Shown here: positions 25,490 to 34,153 of the stretch, in pieces
How positions within the stretch are numbered: position 1 is the stretch's first letter
How the letters are laid out: the number at the start of each line of letters is the position of its first letter
Assembly: GCA_963521065.1 (NCBI GenBank)
Contig: CAUQTI010000002.1
Span: forward strand, 62,001-126,000
Source of the DNA: IOR16 sp963521065
Lineage (GTDB): Bacteria; Bacillota; Clostridia; Peptostreptococcales; Anaerovoracaceae
Reading direction: 5' to 3'
DNA: 64,000 nt
The notes under the pieces: model-generated
The model's input: the letters and a program-made list of their open reading frames with translations, nothing else
The model's database searches: none
What the model was told of the DNA's origin: nothing
Translations under genes and position numbers: made by a program

Positions 25490-26791
25490 ATGCAGAAAAA
25501 TACAAGCAAATTACTAATTGAATCAATGGGGATTCACGAAACGGTTCTTGAAGCTGTTTCCCATGCGGAAAAAGAGGTTCGGGAAATTTTTTATGAGCTG
25601 GATGACATTATGGCATTTAACCAGTATAAAGTTTTGGATGTATTTCAGAAATGCCGTGTCAGTGATATGCATTTTGCATGGAATACCGGGTACGGATATG
25701 ATGATCAGGGACGGGCTGTTTTAGAAAAAGTATATTCTATGCTCTTTAAGACGGAGGCTGCCTTGGTGCGCCCGATTATCGTAAACGGCACACACGCTTT
25801 AACACTGACTTTAACCGGAATTTTACGCCCCGGCGACGAATTGATTTACTGTACGGGCAGGCCTTATGATACCTTAGAAGAAGTAATCGGTCTTCGTGAA
25901 GAGGGACGAGGCTCCTTAAAAGAATTTGGAGTCTCCTATCAGCAGGTTGATTTAAAGAAGGACGGAAGTATTGATTTTGAAGCTTTAAAAAATACAATTT
26001 CACAGAAAACCAAGTTGGTTTGTGTACAAAGAGCAACCGGCTATGGATGGCGCAAAGCAATTACGATTTCAGAAATTGAAGAATGGGCGCGTTTTGTAAA
26101 AGAAATTGATCCTAACATTATTTGTATGGTGGATAATTGCTATGGCGAATTTTTAGATACAAAAGAACCAACGGAGGTCGGCGTAGACGTTGTTGCCGGC
26201 TCCTTAATTAAAAACCCGGGAGGTGGGTTAGCCTTAACCGGCGGCTACATTGCCGGCCGTGCCGATTTGATTGAAAAGATTTCTTACCGAATGACCTCAC
26301 CCGGTATTGGCGGCGAATGTGGTCTTACCTTCGGGCAGACTCGTACGATGCTGCAAGGGCTTTTTATCGCGCCAAAAGTAGTAAACGGCGCCGTGAAAGG
26401 TGCAATCTTATGTGCCCAGGTCTTTCAAAACCTTGGATATGAGGTTTGTCCAAAGCCAGAGGAAACGCGAAGTGATATTATAGAAGCGATTAAGCTTGGG
26501 TCTCCGGAAGCGGTTGTCGCTTTCTGCGAAGGAATTCAGGCGGCGGCACCGATTGATTCTCATGTAAAGCCGGTATCTTGGGATATGCCAGGGTACAATG
26601 ACCCCGTTATCATGGCGGCCGGAGCTTTTGTTCAGGGCTCTTCCATTGAACTGAGTGCAGATGCGCCGATTCGTCCTCCGTATATTGTTTATTTTCAGGG
26701 CGGCTTAACATATGAACATTCCAAATTTGGAGTCATAAAAGCACTTCAGGCTTTATTTGATCAAAAAATGGTTACAATATCAGAAGAATGA
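25490..26791 (+). CDS. Methionine gamma-lyase family PLP protein (YnbB / aluminium resistance type)
   Basis: 433 aa. A fold-type I PLP enzyme of the family found beside glnR in Bacillus (YnbB). The PLP-lysine region is DVVAGSLIKNPGGGLALTGGYI, and CMVDNCYGEFLDT holds the cofactor-binding Asp. Reaction and substrate are not established; annotations as methionine gamma-lyase or aluminium resistance protein are by weak similarity. Conserved in Firmicutes close to mutSL-miaA, which agrees with its place here. The Shine-Dalgarno GGGGAG is rather far from the ATG. Confidence 0.85.
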   Translation: MQKNTSKLLIESMGIHETVLEAVSHAEKEVREIFYELDDIMAFNQYKVLDVFQKCRVSDMHFAWNTGYGYDDQGRAVLEKVYSMLFKTEAALVRPIIVNGTHALTLTLTGILRPGDELIYCTGRPYDTLEEVIGLREEGRGSLKEFGVSYQQVDLKKDGSIDFEALKNTISQKTKLVCVQRATGYGWRKAITISEIEEWARFVKEIDPNIICMVDNCYGEFLDTKEPTEVGVDVVAGSLIKNPGGGLALTGGYIAGRADLIEKISYRMTSPGIGGECGLTFGQTRTMLQGLFIAPKVVNGAVKGAILCAQVFQNLGYEVCPKPEETRSDIIEAIKLGSPEAVVAFCEGIQAAAPIDSHVKPVSWDMPGYNDPVIMAAGAFVQGSSIELSADAPIRPPYIVYFQGGLTYEHSKFGVIKALQALFDQKMVTISEE

Positions 26792-26847
26792 TAGTAATCA
26801 AACGCATCCTATCATATTTTTAAAGCTAAGATTAAGGATGATATTTT

Positions 26848-27606
26848 ATGCAGAAAAATAAGGTAAAAAAACAATTTCAAATCGCTGTTTCTATTGCAAA
26901 GCTTGCATTGCTCCTCGGCATTATATTAGGAGTTCCTCTGATTCTTTACTTTGGCTTTCCTGATATTTTAGCACGATTTCAAACACAAGCGGAGCTGAAT
27001 GCGTTTCTTGCAGAATACCGTACTTCTGGTATGTTCGTATACATTGGGCTACAAATCCTGCAAATTGTAATCTGCATTATTCCAGGCCAGATGATGCAGT
27101 TTGCTGCAGGCTATGCATACTATTTTTGGCTTGGTTTTGTACTCTCCATACTGGGGATTGCGCTTGGCACAGTCTTTGCATTTTATATTGCGCGTATTCT
27201 TGGAAAAAATGCGATGCACGTTCTTTTTGGAGAAAAAAAAATTAACCATTTCATTGAGATGTTGAACAGTAAGCGTGCCTATATGGTTATCTTTATTTTA
27301 TATCTCATTCCGGGCATCCCTAAAGATTTAATCAGTTACGCGGCTGGGGTATCCGAAATTAAATTAAAGCCGTATTTATTTCTGTCTTTAATCGGGCGAA
27401 CACCGGCATTGATGGCCACGATTATGATTGGTGCCATGACCAGGACAGAAAGCTACTTAAATGTAGTTTTGCTATGTGTTGCTGTCGTATTTTTAACTGC
27501 GGTCTGCTTTATACACAGAAAAAAATTTATGGAAATTACGGATATCCTATATACCCGCTTAACACAACCGAAAAAGAGAAATATCACACATAAGAAGAGA
27601 ACCTGA
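26848..27606 (+). CDS. TVP38/TMEM64 (VTT/DedA-like) membrane protein
   Basis: 252 aa with about six hydrophobic segments. IPGQMMQFAAGYAYYFWLGF and YLIPGIPKDLISYAAG are the two conserved re-entrant-like motifs of the SNARE-associated/VTT domain. Relatives move lipids (scramblase- or DedA-like); the substrate is unknown. It lies between the PLP enzyme and a polysaccharide deacetylase, all in the same direction. Confidence 0.85.
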   Translation: MQKNKVKKQFQIAVSIAKLALLLGIILGVPLILYFGFPDILARFQTQAELNAFLAEYRTSGMFVYIGLQILQIVICIIPGQMMQFAAGYAYYFWLGFVLSILGIALGTVFAFYIARILGKNAMHVLFGEKKINHFIEMLNSKRAYMVIFILYLIPGIPKDLISYAAGVSEIKLKPYLFLSLIGRTPALMATIMIGAMTRTESYLNVVLLCVAVVFLTAVCFIHRKKFMEITDILYTRLTQPKKRNITHKKRT

Positions 27607-27627
27607 GAGGAGCATTAAGCACAACAA

Positions 27628-28578
27628 ATGAACCAGTTAATAAAGCATTGTCGTCTACTTATAGTCTTAGCCATGATTTTAATCGTTCATTCCAACGCTT
27701 CAGCATTTGCACTGGAAAAGTCAATTGCAGCATCCGTAGATGCACAAATAAAAATCACGCAAAACATTGTAGAAAGTATCAAAGAAAAAGAAAATAAAGA
27801 TTTAAATATTAACCATAAAGTAATCCCGCTCGCTGTCCCGATCCTGATGTTTCACCACATATCTGACGAAAAGAATGCTTCTTTGACCGCAGATACTTTT
27901 CGGAGATATATGACAGAGTTGAAAGAAGGGGGCTATGAGACGATTTTTTATGAAGACCTCTATGGTTTTGTAAATGGTAAAAATGACCTGCCGGAAAAGC
28001 CTGTCATCGTTACGTTTGATGATGGCTATGAAAGCAATTATCTCTATGCTTATCCCATTTTAAAAGGCTTGGGAATGAAAGCGGAAATTTCATTGATTGG
28101 AAGCTCTGTCGGATTAGATAAAAATCCGCTTACACACCTTCCGATTATTCCTCATTTTTCATGGGAAAAGGCAAAGGAAATGGTAGACTCCGGTTTTGTT
28201 CGAATCCGTTCACATAGTTTTGAGCTTCACCAACACGTCTCCGCAGAAGAGGTGGATCGCTTAGGTGTCATAAAAAATACTTACGAATCTCCGGAGTATT
28301 ACAATAACATGTTTGCGCAGGATACGAGGCTGATGAAATCACTGATAAAAGAACAGCTTAATTATGAAGATTTGGCATATACATACCCTTACGGAAAATA
28401 CAATTTAGAAACAGAAGCCATGCTGAGAAATATGAAGTATAAAATTACCATTACAACTGACACCGGTATCAATCAAGTCCGAATCGGTGACTTTAACGCT
28501 TTACGCTTGATGAAGAGAATCCCATGTGATACAAATAGTTCACAAAATATAATTGAGCGAATCCATACATATAAGTAG
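27628..28578 (+). CDS. Polysaccharide deacetylase (NodB domain), secreted
   Basis: 316 aa. An N-terminal hydrophobic signal (about residues 8-28, ending near SAFA) suggests export or membrane anchoring. The NodB domain starts at LMFHHISDE, with the metal Asp pair in VTFDDGYESNY and the His pair in RSHSFELHQH. TYPYGKYN and the C-terminal RLMKRIPC part match the family. The likely substrate is an N-acetylated surface or wall glycan; not known which. Confidence 0.87.
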   Translation: MNQLIKHCRLLIVLAMILIVHSNASAFALEKSIAASVDAQIKITQNIVESIKEKENKDLNINHKVIPLAVPILMFHHISDEKNASLTADTFRRYMTELKEGGYETIFYEDLYGFVNGKNDLPEKPVIVTFDDGYESNYLYAYPILKGLGMKAEISLIGSSVGLDKNPLTHLPIIPHFSWEKAKEMVDSGFVRIRSHSFELHQHVSAEEVDRLGVIKNTYESPEYYNNMFAQDTRLMKSLIKEQLNYEDLAYTYPYGKYNLETEAMLRNMKYKITITTDTGINQVRIGDFNALRLMKRIPCDTNSSQNIIERIHTYK

Positions 28579-28588
28579 TATTCCTGTA

Positions 28589-28643
28589 AAAAGAGGTCCA
28601 AAGAACGCAATGAAAAACTTTACTGCATTCTTTGGGCCTCTTT
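28589..28643 (+). terminator. Long hairpin terminator after the deacetylase
   Basis: AAAGAGGTCCAAAGAA from 28589 pairs with TTCTTTGGGCCTCTTT ending at 28643, with one G-T pair and an extended inner stem (GCAAT/ACTGC region). It is flanked by A and T runs and may work from both strands, ending the convergent ATPase transcript too. Confidence 0.75.
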
Positions 28644-28700
28644 GTGGTTATATGAATATCGAAATGCGTTATTCTATCAAAGTTCAATCAAGAAAAATGC

Positions 28701-29504
28701 TCATTCTTTAAAACAGTTTTCTCTTTCTTTAAAAAAAGTGTAGTATGCTTTCATATTTTCTAAATCATACCAATTTTTTTCTACAATCGTCTTTTGATCT
28801 AAATCATAAATATTTCCGTCTAATATTCCTAAGAGGAAAGGGGAATGGGTCGCTATAATAAACTGGCAGCCAAGAAAACGGGCTTTTTTATTTAATTCAG
28901 CGGCTAATTTTATTTGATTACGAGGAGAAAGTGAGGTCTCTGGCTCATCTAGTAAATACAAAGCATCCGCTTCCAATTCGTCATCTAATATTTGCAATGC
29001 AACTTCACCGTTCGAGTATTTCTCTTTGCTGAATTCTAAATTTTCCATCGCTTGCTTAAATTTTATTTTGTTCAGCTTTCTTTTTAAAGTAGAAGCATCC
29101 GCATTTTCAATCCCCAGCGTTTTGGCACAATGGCGGATGTAAGCATCTAGCATCGTCTTCTCTTCTTCCACTTGCTTTACTTCGTTTAAAATATCTTCAC
29201 TTTTAAGATATGCGCTTTTTTTGGGAATAGAGCTTACTTCTTCTGCCAAAATTGCTTTGCATTCGGATACATACTGAAAAAAAGGTTCACCGTAAGCCGA
29301 AGAACTGATTTTTCCTTTTATCTGACATCGATTTGCAATGATGTTTAATAGGGTGGATTTTCCTGATGCATTCCCACCATATAGCATAGTAATTGAATCA
29401 AAAAAAACAGTATCAAGCTTATGAGAAGGTAAGGTATTATATGGATAAATATTTTTTGTCATACTTTTATTTTTAGGAAATTCAAAGCCTCTTAAATAGA
29501 TCAT
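28701..29504 (-). CDS. AAA-type ATP-binding protein (SMC/ABC-like ATPase)
   Basis: 267 aa. Walker A is GGNASGKSTLLN, a short signature-like SNGEVAL follows the coiled middle (about residues 95-165), Walker B is LYLLDEPETSLSPRN, and ATHSPF is the switch His region. This single-domain layout is typical of AAA_21/AAA_15-like ATPases, often linked to DNA or defence, but the partner is unknown. Its promoter region faces a YneA-like gene, and an SOS-box-like site overlaps its predicted -35. The role is an inference: possibly damage-inducible. Confidence 0.75.
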   Translation of the reverse strand: MIYLRGFEFPKNKSMTKNIYPYNTLPSHKLDTVFFDSITMLYGGNASGKSTLLNIIANRCQIKGKISSSAYGEPFFQYVSECKAILAEEVSSIPKKSAYLKSEDILNEVKQVEEEKTMLDAYIRHCAKTLGIENADASTLKRKLNKIKFKQAMENLEFSKEKYSNGEVALQILDDELEADALYLLDEPETSLSPRNQIKLAAELNKKARFLGCQFIIATHSPFLLGILDGNIYDLDQKTIVEKNWYDLENMKAYYTFFKERENCFKE

Positions 29505-29587
29505 TTTTTCTTCCTGTCTTTCTAATAATCATTTTTCGATCAATATGCCGATTCAACCGACTAAGGATTTACGAAACTCTATAAAAA

Positions 29588-29616
29588 AGTATATCATAGA
29601 ACGAAAAAAAGAACAA
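29588..29616 (-). promoter_or_regulatory. Predicted promoter of the AAA ATPase gene
   Basis: On the - strand TTGTTC (29611-29616) and TATACT (29588-29593) are separated by 17 bp, with TG before the -10. The -35 lies inside the SOS-like site at 29610-29623. Confidence 0.55.
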
Positions 29617-29682
29617 ATGTTTCAAAAAAAGATTTACAAAGAACTTCTGTTCTGATATTATACAAATAAGAACAGACGTTCT
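29610..29682. promoter_or_regulatory. Three SOS (LexA) box-like sites in the divergent promoter region
   Basis: The Gram-positive consensus is CGAACRNRYGTTYC. AGAACAAATGTTTC at 29610-29623 differs only in the first base. AGAACTTCTGTTCT at 29640-29653 is an imperfect match with the GAAC-N4-GTTC core. AGAACAGACGTTCT at 29669-29682 matches the core and the inner RNRY bases. The first overlaps the -35 of the ATPase gene; the other two straddle the -10 and start of the YneA-like gene. Confidence 0.75.
29633..29661 (+). promoter_or_regulatory. Promoter of the YneA-like gene
   Basis: TTTACA (29633-29638) and TATTAT (29656-29661) are separated by 17 bp. One SOS-like site fills the spacer and another lies at about +1 to +14. 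This is a textbook layout for repression by LexA. Confidence 0.75.
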
Positions 29683-29739
29683 TTATGTCATAAAAAATAT
29701 ATAAATAGTATTTAAAAGTAAAAAACGGAGGATATCGCA

Positions 29740-30042
29740 ATGCTTAGAAAATATCGGATTATATCAAAAACTCGTTTTACTATTTTTATGAGTCTATTGT
29801 TTATCTTTCTTATTTTGATAACAAATACTTTATTCGGATTGTATCAATCAGATAGCCTAATGAAAACCGCTTATACAGAAGTGCAAATTCAAAATGGCGA
29901 TACTCTATGGAAATTGGCACAGGAGTTTGGGCCGGATGATGAAGACCTTCGGGCAATAATTCATGAAATCTGTAGCATTAACCAAATCTCTGCAGATACG
30001 GTACATCCCGGACAATCAATCTTAATTCCAACAACGATCTGA
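29740..30042 (+). CDS. yneA: YneA-like cell-division inhibitor (TM + LysM)
   Basis: 100 aa. A transmembrane helix at about residues 13-34 is followed by an extracytoplasmic LysM domain (about 47-98: VQIQNGDTLWKLAQEFG ... VHPGQSILIPTTI). Size and layout match YneA of Bacillus, which delays division during the SOS response. It follows a strong promoter with two SOS-like sites, and GGAGG precedes the ATG. In Bacillus yneA is divergent from lexA; here an ATPase gene takes that place and no lexA is visible. The symbol is used by analogy. Confidence 0.75.
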   Translation: MLRKYRIISKTRFTIFMSLLFIFLILITNTLFGLYQSDSLMKTAYTEVQIQNGDTLWKLAQEFGPDDEDLRAIIHEICSINQISADTVHPGQSILIPTTI

Positions 30043-30677
30043 TTTACTATGACTTATTGGATAGTGTATAAAAGCTTTATAGCATTGTATATTCTTAGGC
30101 GCAATTACATCGTTTTGAATAATGGTGTTTTTCTTTCACTAATATCCAATAGGAATTAATCAAAACTTCCTTATGATGCGAGTTAGTGTATTTCCAGTAC
30201 TATATTTCAAGGTATTAAACTACCAAAAATGTGAAAAAATCGCTTAAATCGACGATTTTGGACAAACGGTTTTCAAACGTTCAAATTTCAATGTTTATAA
30301 CCTTTTAATTTAAGTAAAACTGTAATTAAGGGAATTATAAGTGTCTGAAAGGTGGAATGAAAAGAAAACAGGCTTAAATTTTCCAGACTCGACAATTATT
30401 ATAAGTAAAATGAAATTGCTTTAATCAATATGAGATAGAAAGCCGATAAGAATGTAGATAGTAGATATAAGAAAGAACGACTAAAAAACGACTTAAGACT
30501 TAGTTGGTTATATCATTCAGTACTTGTAAAAAATATTACCTGTAGATTCATTACAACACAAGAGTATCATGTAATAGGTAGATAAAAAGAACTGATAAAA
30601 GAGAATCATAAGATTTTAGAAAGACAGCTGTATGGAAACATCTTAAAAACGCCAAAGCCTGTCTTTTTGAAAAATTA

Positions 30678-30730
30678 CCACAACTATTCCGAAAACACAC
30701 ATTTTAGGAATAGTTTAGGAATAGTTGTGG
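30678..30730. repeat. 13-bp perfect inverted repeat
   Basis: CCACAACTATTCC at 30678-30690 and GGAATAGTTGTGG at 30718-30730, separated by 27 bp. No T run follows, so it is not a plain terminator. Confidence 0.7.
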
Positions 30731-30808
30731 ATTGCTTCCTACTGCGCTACAGAATAAAAATGATTTAACTCCTATAATGTATTTTACTGGTCTTTTTTAT
30801 AAAAATAA

Positions 30809-30841
30809 TAACTGAGTAATGCTTTTTACATTACTCAGTTA
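30809..30841 (-). terminator. Terminator of the LysM gene
   Basis: TAACTGAGTAATG (30809-30821) pairs perfectly with CATTACTCAGTTA (30829-30841) over a 7-nt loop; the - strand continues into a T-rich run (TATTATTTTT). Confidence 0.75.
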
Positions 30842-30883
30842 CCTGTTCCTATAAGTAGCCTTTTAATGAAATGAAAAAAGCAA

Positions 30884-31651
30884 TTAGCTTTGTACCATCA
30901 TTTCATTTTGCATCTGTTCTGCAAAGTCAGTTTCAATTCTCTGGATTCCATCAAGCATAGCAATAATATTTTCAATTGCCAGTTCATAATTTCGTTTATT
31001 AATACTGTCACCTAAATCAGTTAGAATCATATCGAATTCAACGATATTATCATTATATTTTTCATCAAGCTCTGGCTTAAGCCGTTCCCAATATCTCTTA
31101 GCTGTCATATAATTATTGTTTGCTTCATTCCAATCATTGTTTTCAATGTTAATAATCATTTGTCTTCCTGAATAAGCCAATCTCTTAAGATCTGGCGGAA
31201 TAACTACCTGATAATAATCCATCATGTCAGCAAGAAATCGTGTGATTTGATTCGCTTGAGAAATTGCAGGGTAAGTTCTTTTTTGCATTACATTCTGATT
31301 CAAACTTCGGATTGTAGAATTCATTGAAGAAATCAGCTGATTTGGAACATACGCCTCCTGAAGATAAGGCATTGCGTCACTCATCGCATTTTGCATGACC
31401 TCTACCCTACTGGCGGCGCTGGCCCAATCACCTAGATAAATATCATCAATAATTCCTACCACATTAGATTCTAATACATCAAATTGATCTGGAATCTGTA
31501 ATAAATCAGGAATCTTTATGATTTGCCCAATATAAATTAAATTGGGGTTGGCTAACTCTGGATTTGCATTGATTAATTGAACCAATGGTATCTTAAACTT
31601 TTTTGCAATGTAGAACAAAGTATCGTTAGGTTGTATGATGTATTCCTGCAT
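30884..31651 (-). CDS. LysM-domain protein with helical C-terminal region
   Basis: 255 aa. One LysM domain at the N-terminus (residues 2 to about 49: EYIIQPNDTLFYIAKKFKIPLVQLINAN ... GQIIKIPD), with no signal peptide or membrane segment. The remaining ~200 residues are predicted helical and acidic, with no family recognised; they look like a bundle of four-helix type. Without a signal, it may act inside the cell, for instance in spore-related layers, or be exported by another route. The GGAGGG Shine-Dalgarno is good. Convergent terminator downstream. Confidence 0.7.
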   Translation of the reverse strand: MQEYIIQPNDTLFYIAKKFKIPLVQLINANPELANPNLIYIGQIIKIPDLLQIPDQFDVLESNVVGIIDDIYLGDWASAASRVEVMQNAMSDAMPYLQEAYVPNQLISSMNSTIRSLNQNVMQKRTYPAISQANQITRFLADMMDYYQVVIPPDLKRLAYSGRQMIINIENNDWNEANNNYMTAKRYWERLKPELDEKYNDNIVEFDMILTDLGDSINKRNYELAIENIIAMLDGIQRIETDFAEQMQNEMMVQS

Positions 31652-31737
31652 TGTAACCCTCCTTTCTATTTATTCAATTTATAATATGTTCTAAAAAATA
31701 TATTGCTACAATGTCTTGAGAAAGCTTTTAAATAAAA

Positions 31738-31775
31738 AACGATATACTATGTAAGCATACCGTTTTTTTACGTCT
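31738..31775 (-). terminator. Possible terminator of the coiled-coil gene
   Basis: An imperfect hairpin (ACG...TATG / CATA...CGT) is followed on the - strand by a CGTTTTTTATTT run. Stem pairing is interrupted, so the call is tentative. Confidence 0.4.
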
Positions 31776-31795
31776 AATTAAGAATTTTAAGCCTT

Positions 31796-32734
31796 TTAAT
31801 AGTTTACAATCCTATCTTTGAACTCTTCTTGAAGCTCTTGCATTTTCTTCTGAATTTCTCTTTCCATGAGTTGCAGCTGCTTCTGAATACGAAAAATTTG
31901 TTCCTCCGTAGTCAACACCTGTGCCTTACTGTCTCGAATACGATTGAGTACGGTCCAGTCTGCAAATAAGCCATCAAAGAAAAAATCTGCAAACACTAAA
32001 AAAGTATCAATATTAGGCTGCATTTCAGAATGAATCTTTATATCTTTAAGCTCAGATTCATATCTTTTTATAAGGCTTTGAACTTCTTGCATTTGTATTT
32101 GTGCATCCTCCAAATGTGAGTGCTTTGCAAAATCAGAAATAAGCCCTCCTCCAAACAAATCCCAAGTCCCCCAATCTTCTGCACTTGATAAGGAATTTTT
32201 GATAATTTCTAATTTATTTTGAAGAGTAACTCCGATGGAGTATGCTTCGTGGCTTTCCTTTTCTTGTTGTGACAGGTGTTGAATTTTTTCCTTTAGACTT
32301 TCAATGTCTGTAAAAGCTGCTGGGTTGTCTGTTCTTATAAATTCAAATTTTCTATTTAGAAGTACGTTATATTCTTTTTCAGAAACGCTTAAATTAGATA
32401 ATACGTTCATGGTCTCGTCTATTTCTTCTTTGATTCTTGTCAGTTTAGCAGTGAGTTCATCGTATTTTTGTGAGGCAGCCCTTGCCTCGCCCTTTTCTCT
32501 TGAGAGCTGCTCTTCTTTTTTCCCCGTGACAGAATAATAAACAGAGGCGAAGCTAACCCCTTCCAATTTATCTACATCTGCTTGCTCTTTTTCGAGAAGC
32601 TGTTTTGAATGCTCGCTTTCCCGAGTGAGGAACGCTTCTTCATTTTTCAACGTTTCTATTCTTTCCTTTATCTTGACTTTCTGTGCAATCTTTTCATTCA
32701 AAAGATACAGCTCTTGTGTTATTGTCTCCAACAT
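31796..32734 (-). CDS. Coiled-coil protein of unknown function
   Basis: 312 aa. Long heptad-like helices cover about residues 1-130 and 165-200 and again from 270 to the end. A central segment (about 205-245) is less charged and includes DWGTWDLFGGGLISDFAKHSHLEDA, and a hydrophobic stretch near 250-260 (FLVFADFFFDGLFADW). I do not recognise the family with certainty. The next gene (zinc ribbon, two membrane segments) lies 59 bp upstream on the same strand, suggesting they are expressed together. Confidence 0.7.
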   Translation of the reverse strand: MLETITQELYLLNEKIAQKVKIKERIETLKNEEAFLTRESEHSKQLLEKEQADVDKLEGVSFASVYYSVTGKKEEQLSREKGEARAASQKYDELTAKLTRIKEEIDETMNVLSNLSVSEKEYNVLLNRKFEFIRTDNPAAFTDIESLKEKIQHLSQQEKESHEAYSIGVTLQNKLEIIKNSLSSAEDWGTWDLFGGGLISDFAKHSHLEDAQIQMQEVQSLIKRYESELKDIKIHSEMQPNIDTFLVFADFFFDGLFADWTVLNRIRDSKAQVLTTEEQIFRIQKQLQLMEREIQKKMQELQEEFKDRIVNY

Positions 32735-32793
32735 TTTATCCCTTTCCCTTTTTTCATTCTCTAATCTTTCATAAATATAGCGTGACTTTCAGC

Positions 32794-33204
32794 TTATTCA
32801 GGAAGTTTTTTTCCGCATTTGCTGCAAAATTCAAATTCGGAATCCACCTTCACTCCACAATACGGACAAAAATGAATCTCTTGCCCATCTTCGCTTAACG
32901 GCCGTTCTTCTTTTATTCCTTTTACGTTTCTTTTCGCTTTCAGGTAATCTTGTAACGGATCCCCCTCTTCATTCTCATCCACAATATCATATACTGAAAA
33001 CCGATTTTCTCCAGAAGCGTTCTTAATATTGTAAATTGCCTGCACAACAGCGATTACAATAAATAGAATTCCAAAGGCTGCAAAAAACCAAGGTGCTCCC
33101 ATGTTTACAGCAGAAATTGTCCAAAACACGCCAAATAGTCCGGCTGCAATGGAAGCGATGCCCCCCATCATAGAATGTCCCCTTCCCGGCTTTATACTTT
33201 TCAT
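32794..33204 (-). CDS. Membrane protein with C-terminal zinc ribbon
   Basis: 136 aa. Two hydrophobic helices (about residues 13-29 and 36-58) precede a charged cytoplasmic stretch and a zinc-ribbon: FCPYCGVKVDSEFEFCSKCGKKLPE, with four Cys in two CxxC pairs. The ATG at 33204 follows AAGGAGC; the ATG at 33225 lies before that site. Function unknown. It is probably the first gene of a two-gene unit with the coiled-coil protein. Confidence 0.75.
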   Translation of the reverse strand: MKSIKPGRGHSMMGGIASIAAGLFGVFWTISAVNMGAPWFFAAFGILFIVIAVVQAIYNIKNASGENRFSVYDIVDENEEGDPLQDYLKAKRNVKGIKEERPLSEDGQEIHFCPYCGVKVDSEFEFCSKCGKKLPE

Positions 33205-33414
33205 ATTTGCTGCTCCTTTTCTCATTTATTATCATTATTTTATTTTCAAATCTACAGAGATAGTATGCAGAATGATTTGCCCTTGTCCTTATGGCATTCT
33301 ACAGGCGCAAGTATACTACTCTTCATTCCAACTGCTGCAACGGTATAAGTATTATAACGGGTAAAAACTCAGACAAAGCAGCTCTTGTCATAACCCCAAC
33401 TAATATGATTGCTG

Positions 33415-34143
33415 TTATAACAATTCTTTTAGAACAATAGTTATAATAAATGCAATCGCTACGCTGGTCAAGGTTCCTACCAAATATTTTTCGGCAAAAC
33501 TCTTATCTTCAAGTTGCTTGTAACGGGCAATACTTTTTGCAGTCAACACAAAACCAATTGCTCCAAATTGATTACAGAAAATCAAAACTGAAACAATGAT
33601 TCGTTCAAGCTTTCCAATGATACGTCCTACTTGAGGATCATTTTCCTGCTGATTATCACTATTTCTATCAATAATATACGCGAATAGTTTTTTTATAAAA
33701 ACTGCTACAGGATCCCATAATATAACAAACGTTAAGCTGTAAATAACCATACTATTATAGTACGGCCAGTGCTGGATATCATTGTATAGTGAGGTTGTTT
33801 CCGCATCTAAATTAAAAGTATAATATAAAACGATAAGAATGATAACATGCAAAATCTGGTCCACAATAAAAGAGGCGAATATAATCGATTTCCTACTAAA
33901 CTTCTTATCTACAAGCGTTCTTATCCAATCAATAAAAAAGTGTGAACCTATAATTATTATGTAAGGTAAAATGGCCTTATTGAACGCAACAAAAGGAAAA
34001 ATTGTTATAAAGAATATGACGGCATAAATGAGTGCGTGGCATTTAAGATATTTAAAACTATGAAGTTTCTTCTCTGCCAACTTCGTGGTTTGAAATGTAA
34101 AGTCAGCAAGAAAATGAGCTATAAGCAAGATATAAATAATCAT
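33415..34143 (-). CDS. DUF3307 family membrane protein (SatE-like partner)
   Basis: 242 aa with several hydrophobic helices. The N-terminus ILLIAHFLADFTFQT matches DUF3307, a family found in phages and bacteria and often next to SatD-family genes, as here. GSHFFIDWIRT is the second typical motif, with conserved polar residues in helices. The molecular function is not known; an acid-tolerance association comes from Streptococcus satCDE. The stop of satD lies 10 bp upstream, so the two are likely cotranscribed. Confidence 0.8.
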   Translation of the reverse strand: MIIYILLIAHFLADFTFQTTKLAEKKLHSFKYLKCHALIYAVIFFITIFPFVAFNKAILPYIIIIGSHFFIDWIRTLVDKKFSRKSIIFASFIVDQILHVIILIVLYYTFNLDAETTSLYNDIQHWPYYNSMVIYSLTFVILWDPVAVFIKKLFAYIIDRNSDNQQENDPQVGRIIGKLERIIVSVLIFCNQFGAIGFVLTAKSIARYKQLEDKSFAEKYLVGTLTSVAIAFIITIVLKELL

Positions 34144-34153
34144 CCTTCACCCC

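Larger units (their letters stand above)
30043..30883. other. Gene-free AT-rich stretch
   Basis: No convincing gene in 840 bp: frames are short and lack Shine-Dalgarno sites. It contains an inverted repeat CCACAACTATTCC (30678-30690) / GGAATAGTTGTGG (30718-30730), with TTAGGAATAG repeated in its right half, and a smaller one (30236-30242 / 30253-30259). It may be the remains of a lost gene or element; nothing identifies which. Confidence 0.5.

Noticed and set aside
33415..34143. DUF3307 gene as a phage gene
   Set aside because: It is paired with satD as in non-phage chromosomes, and no phage genes are near.
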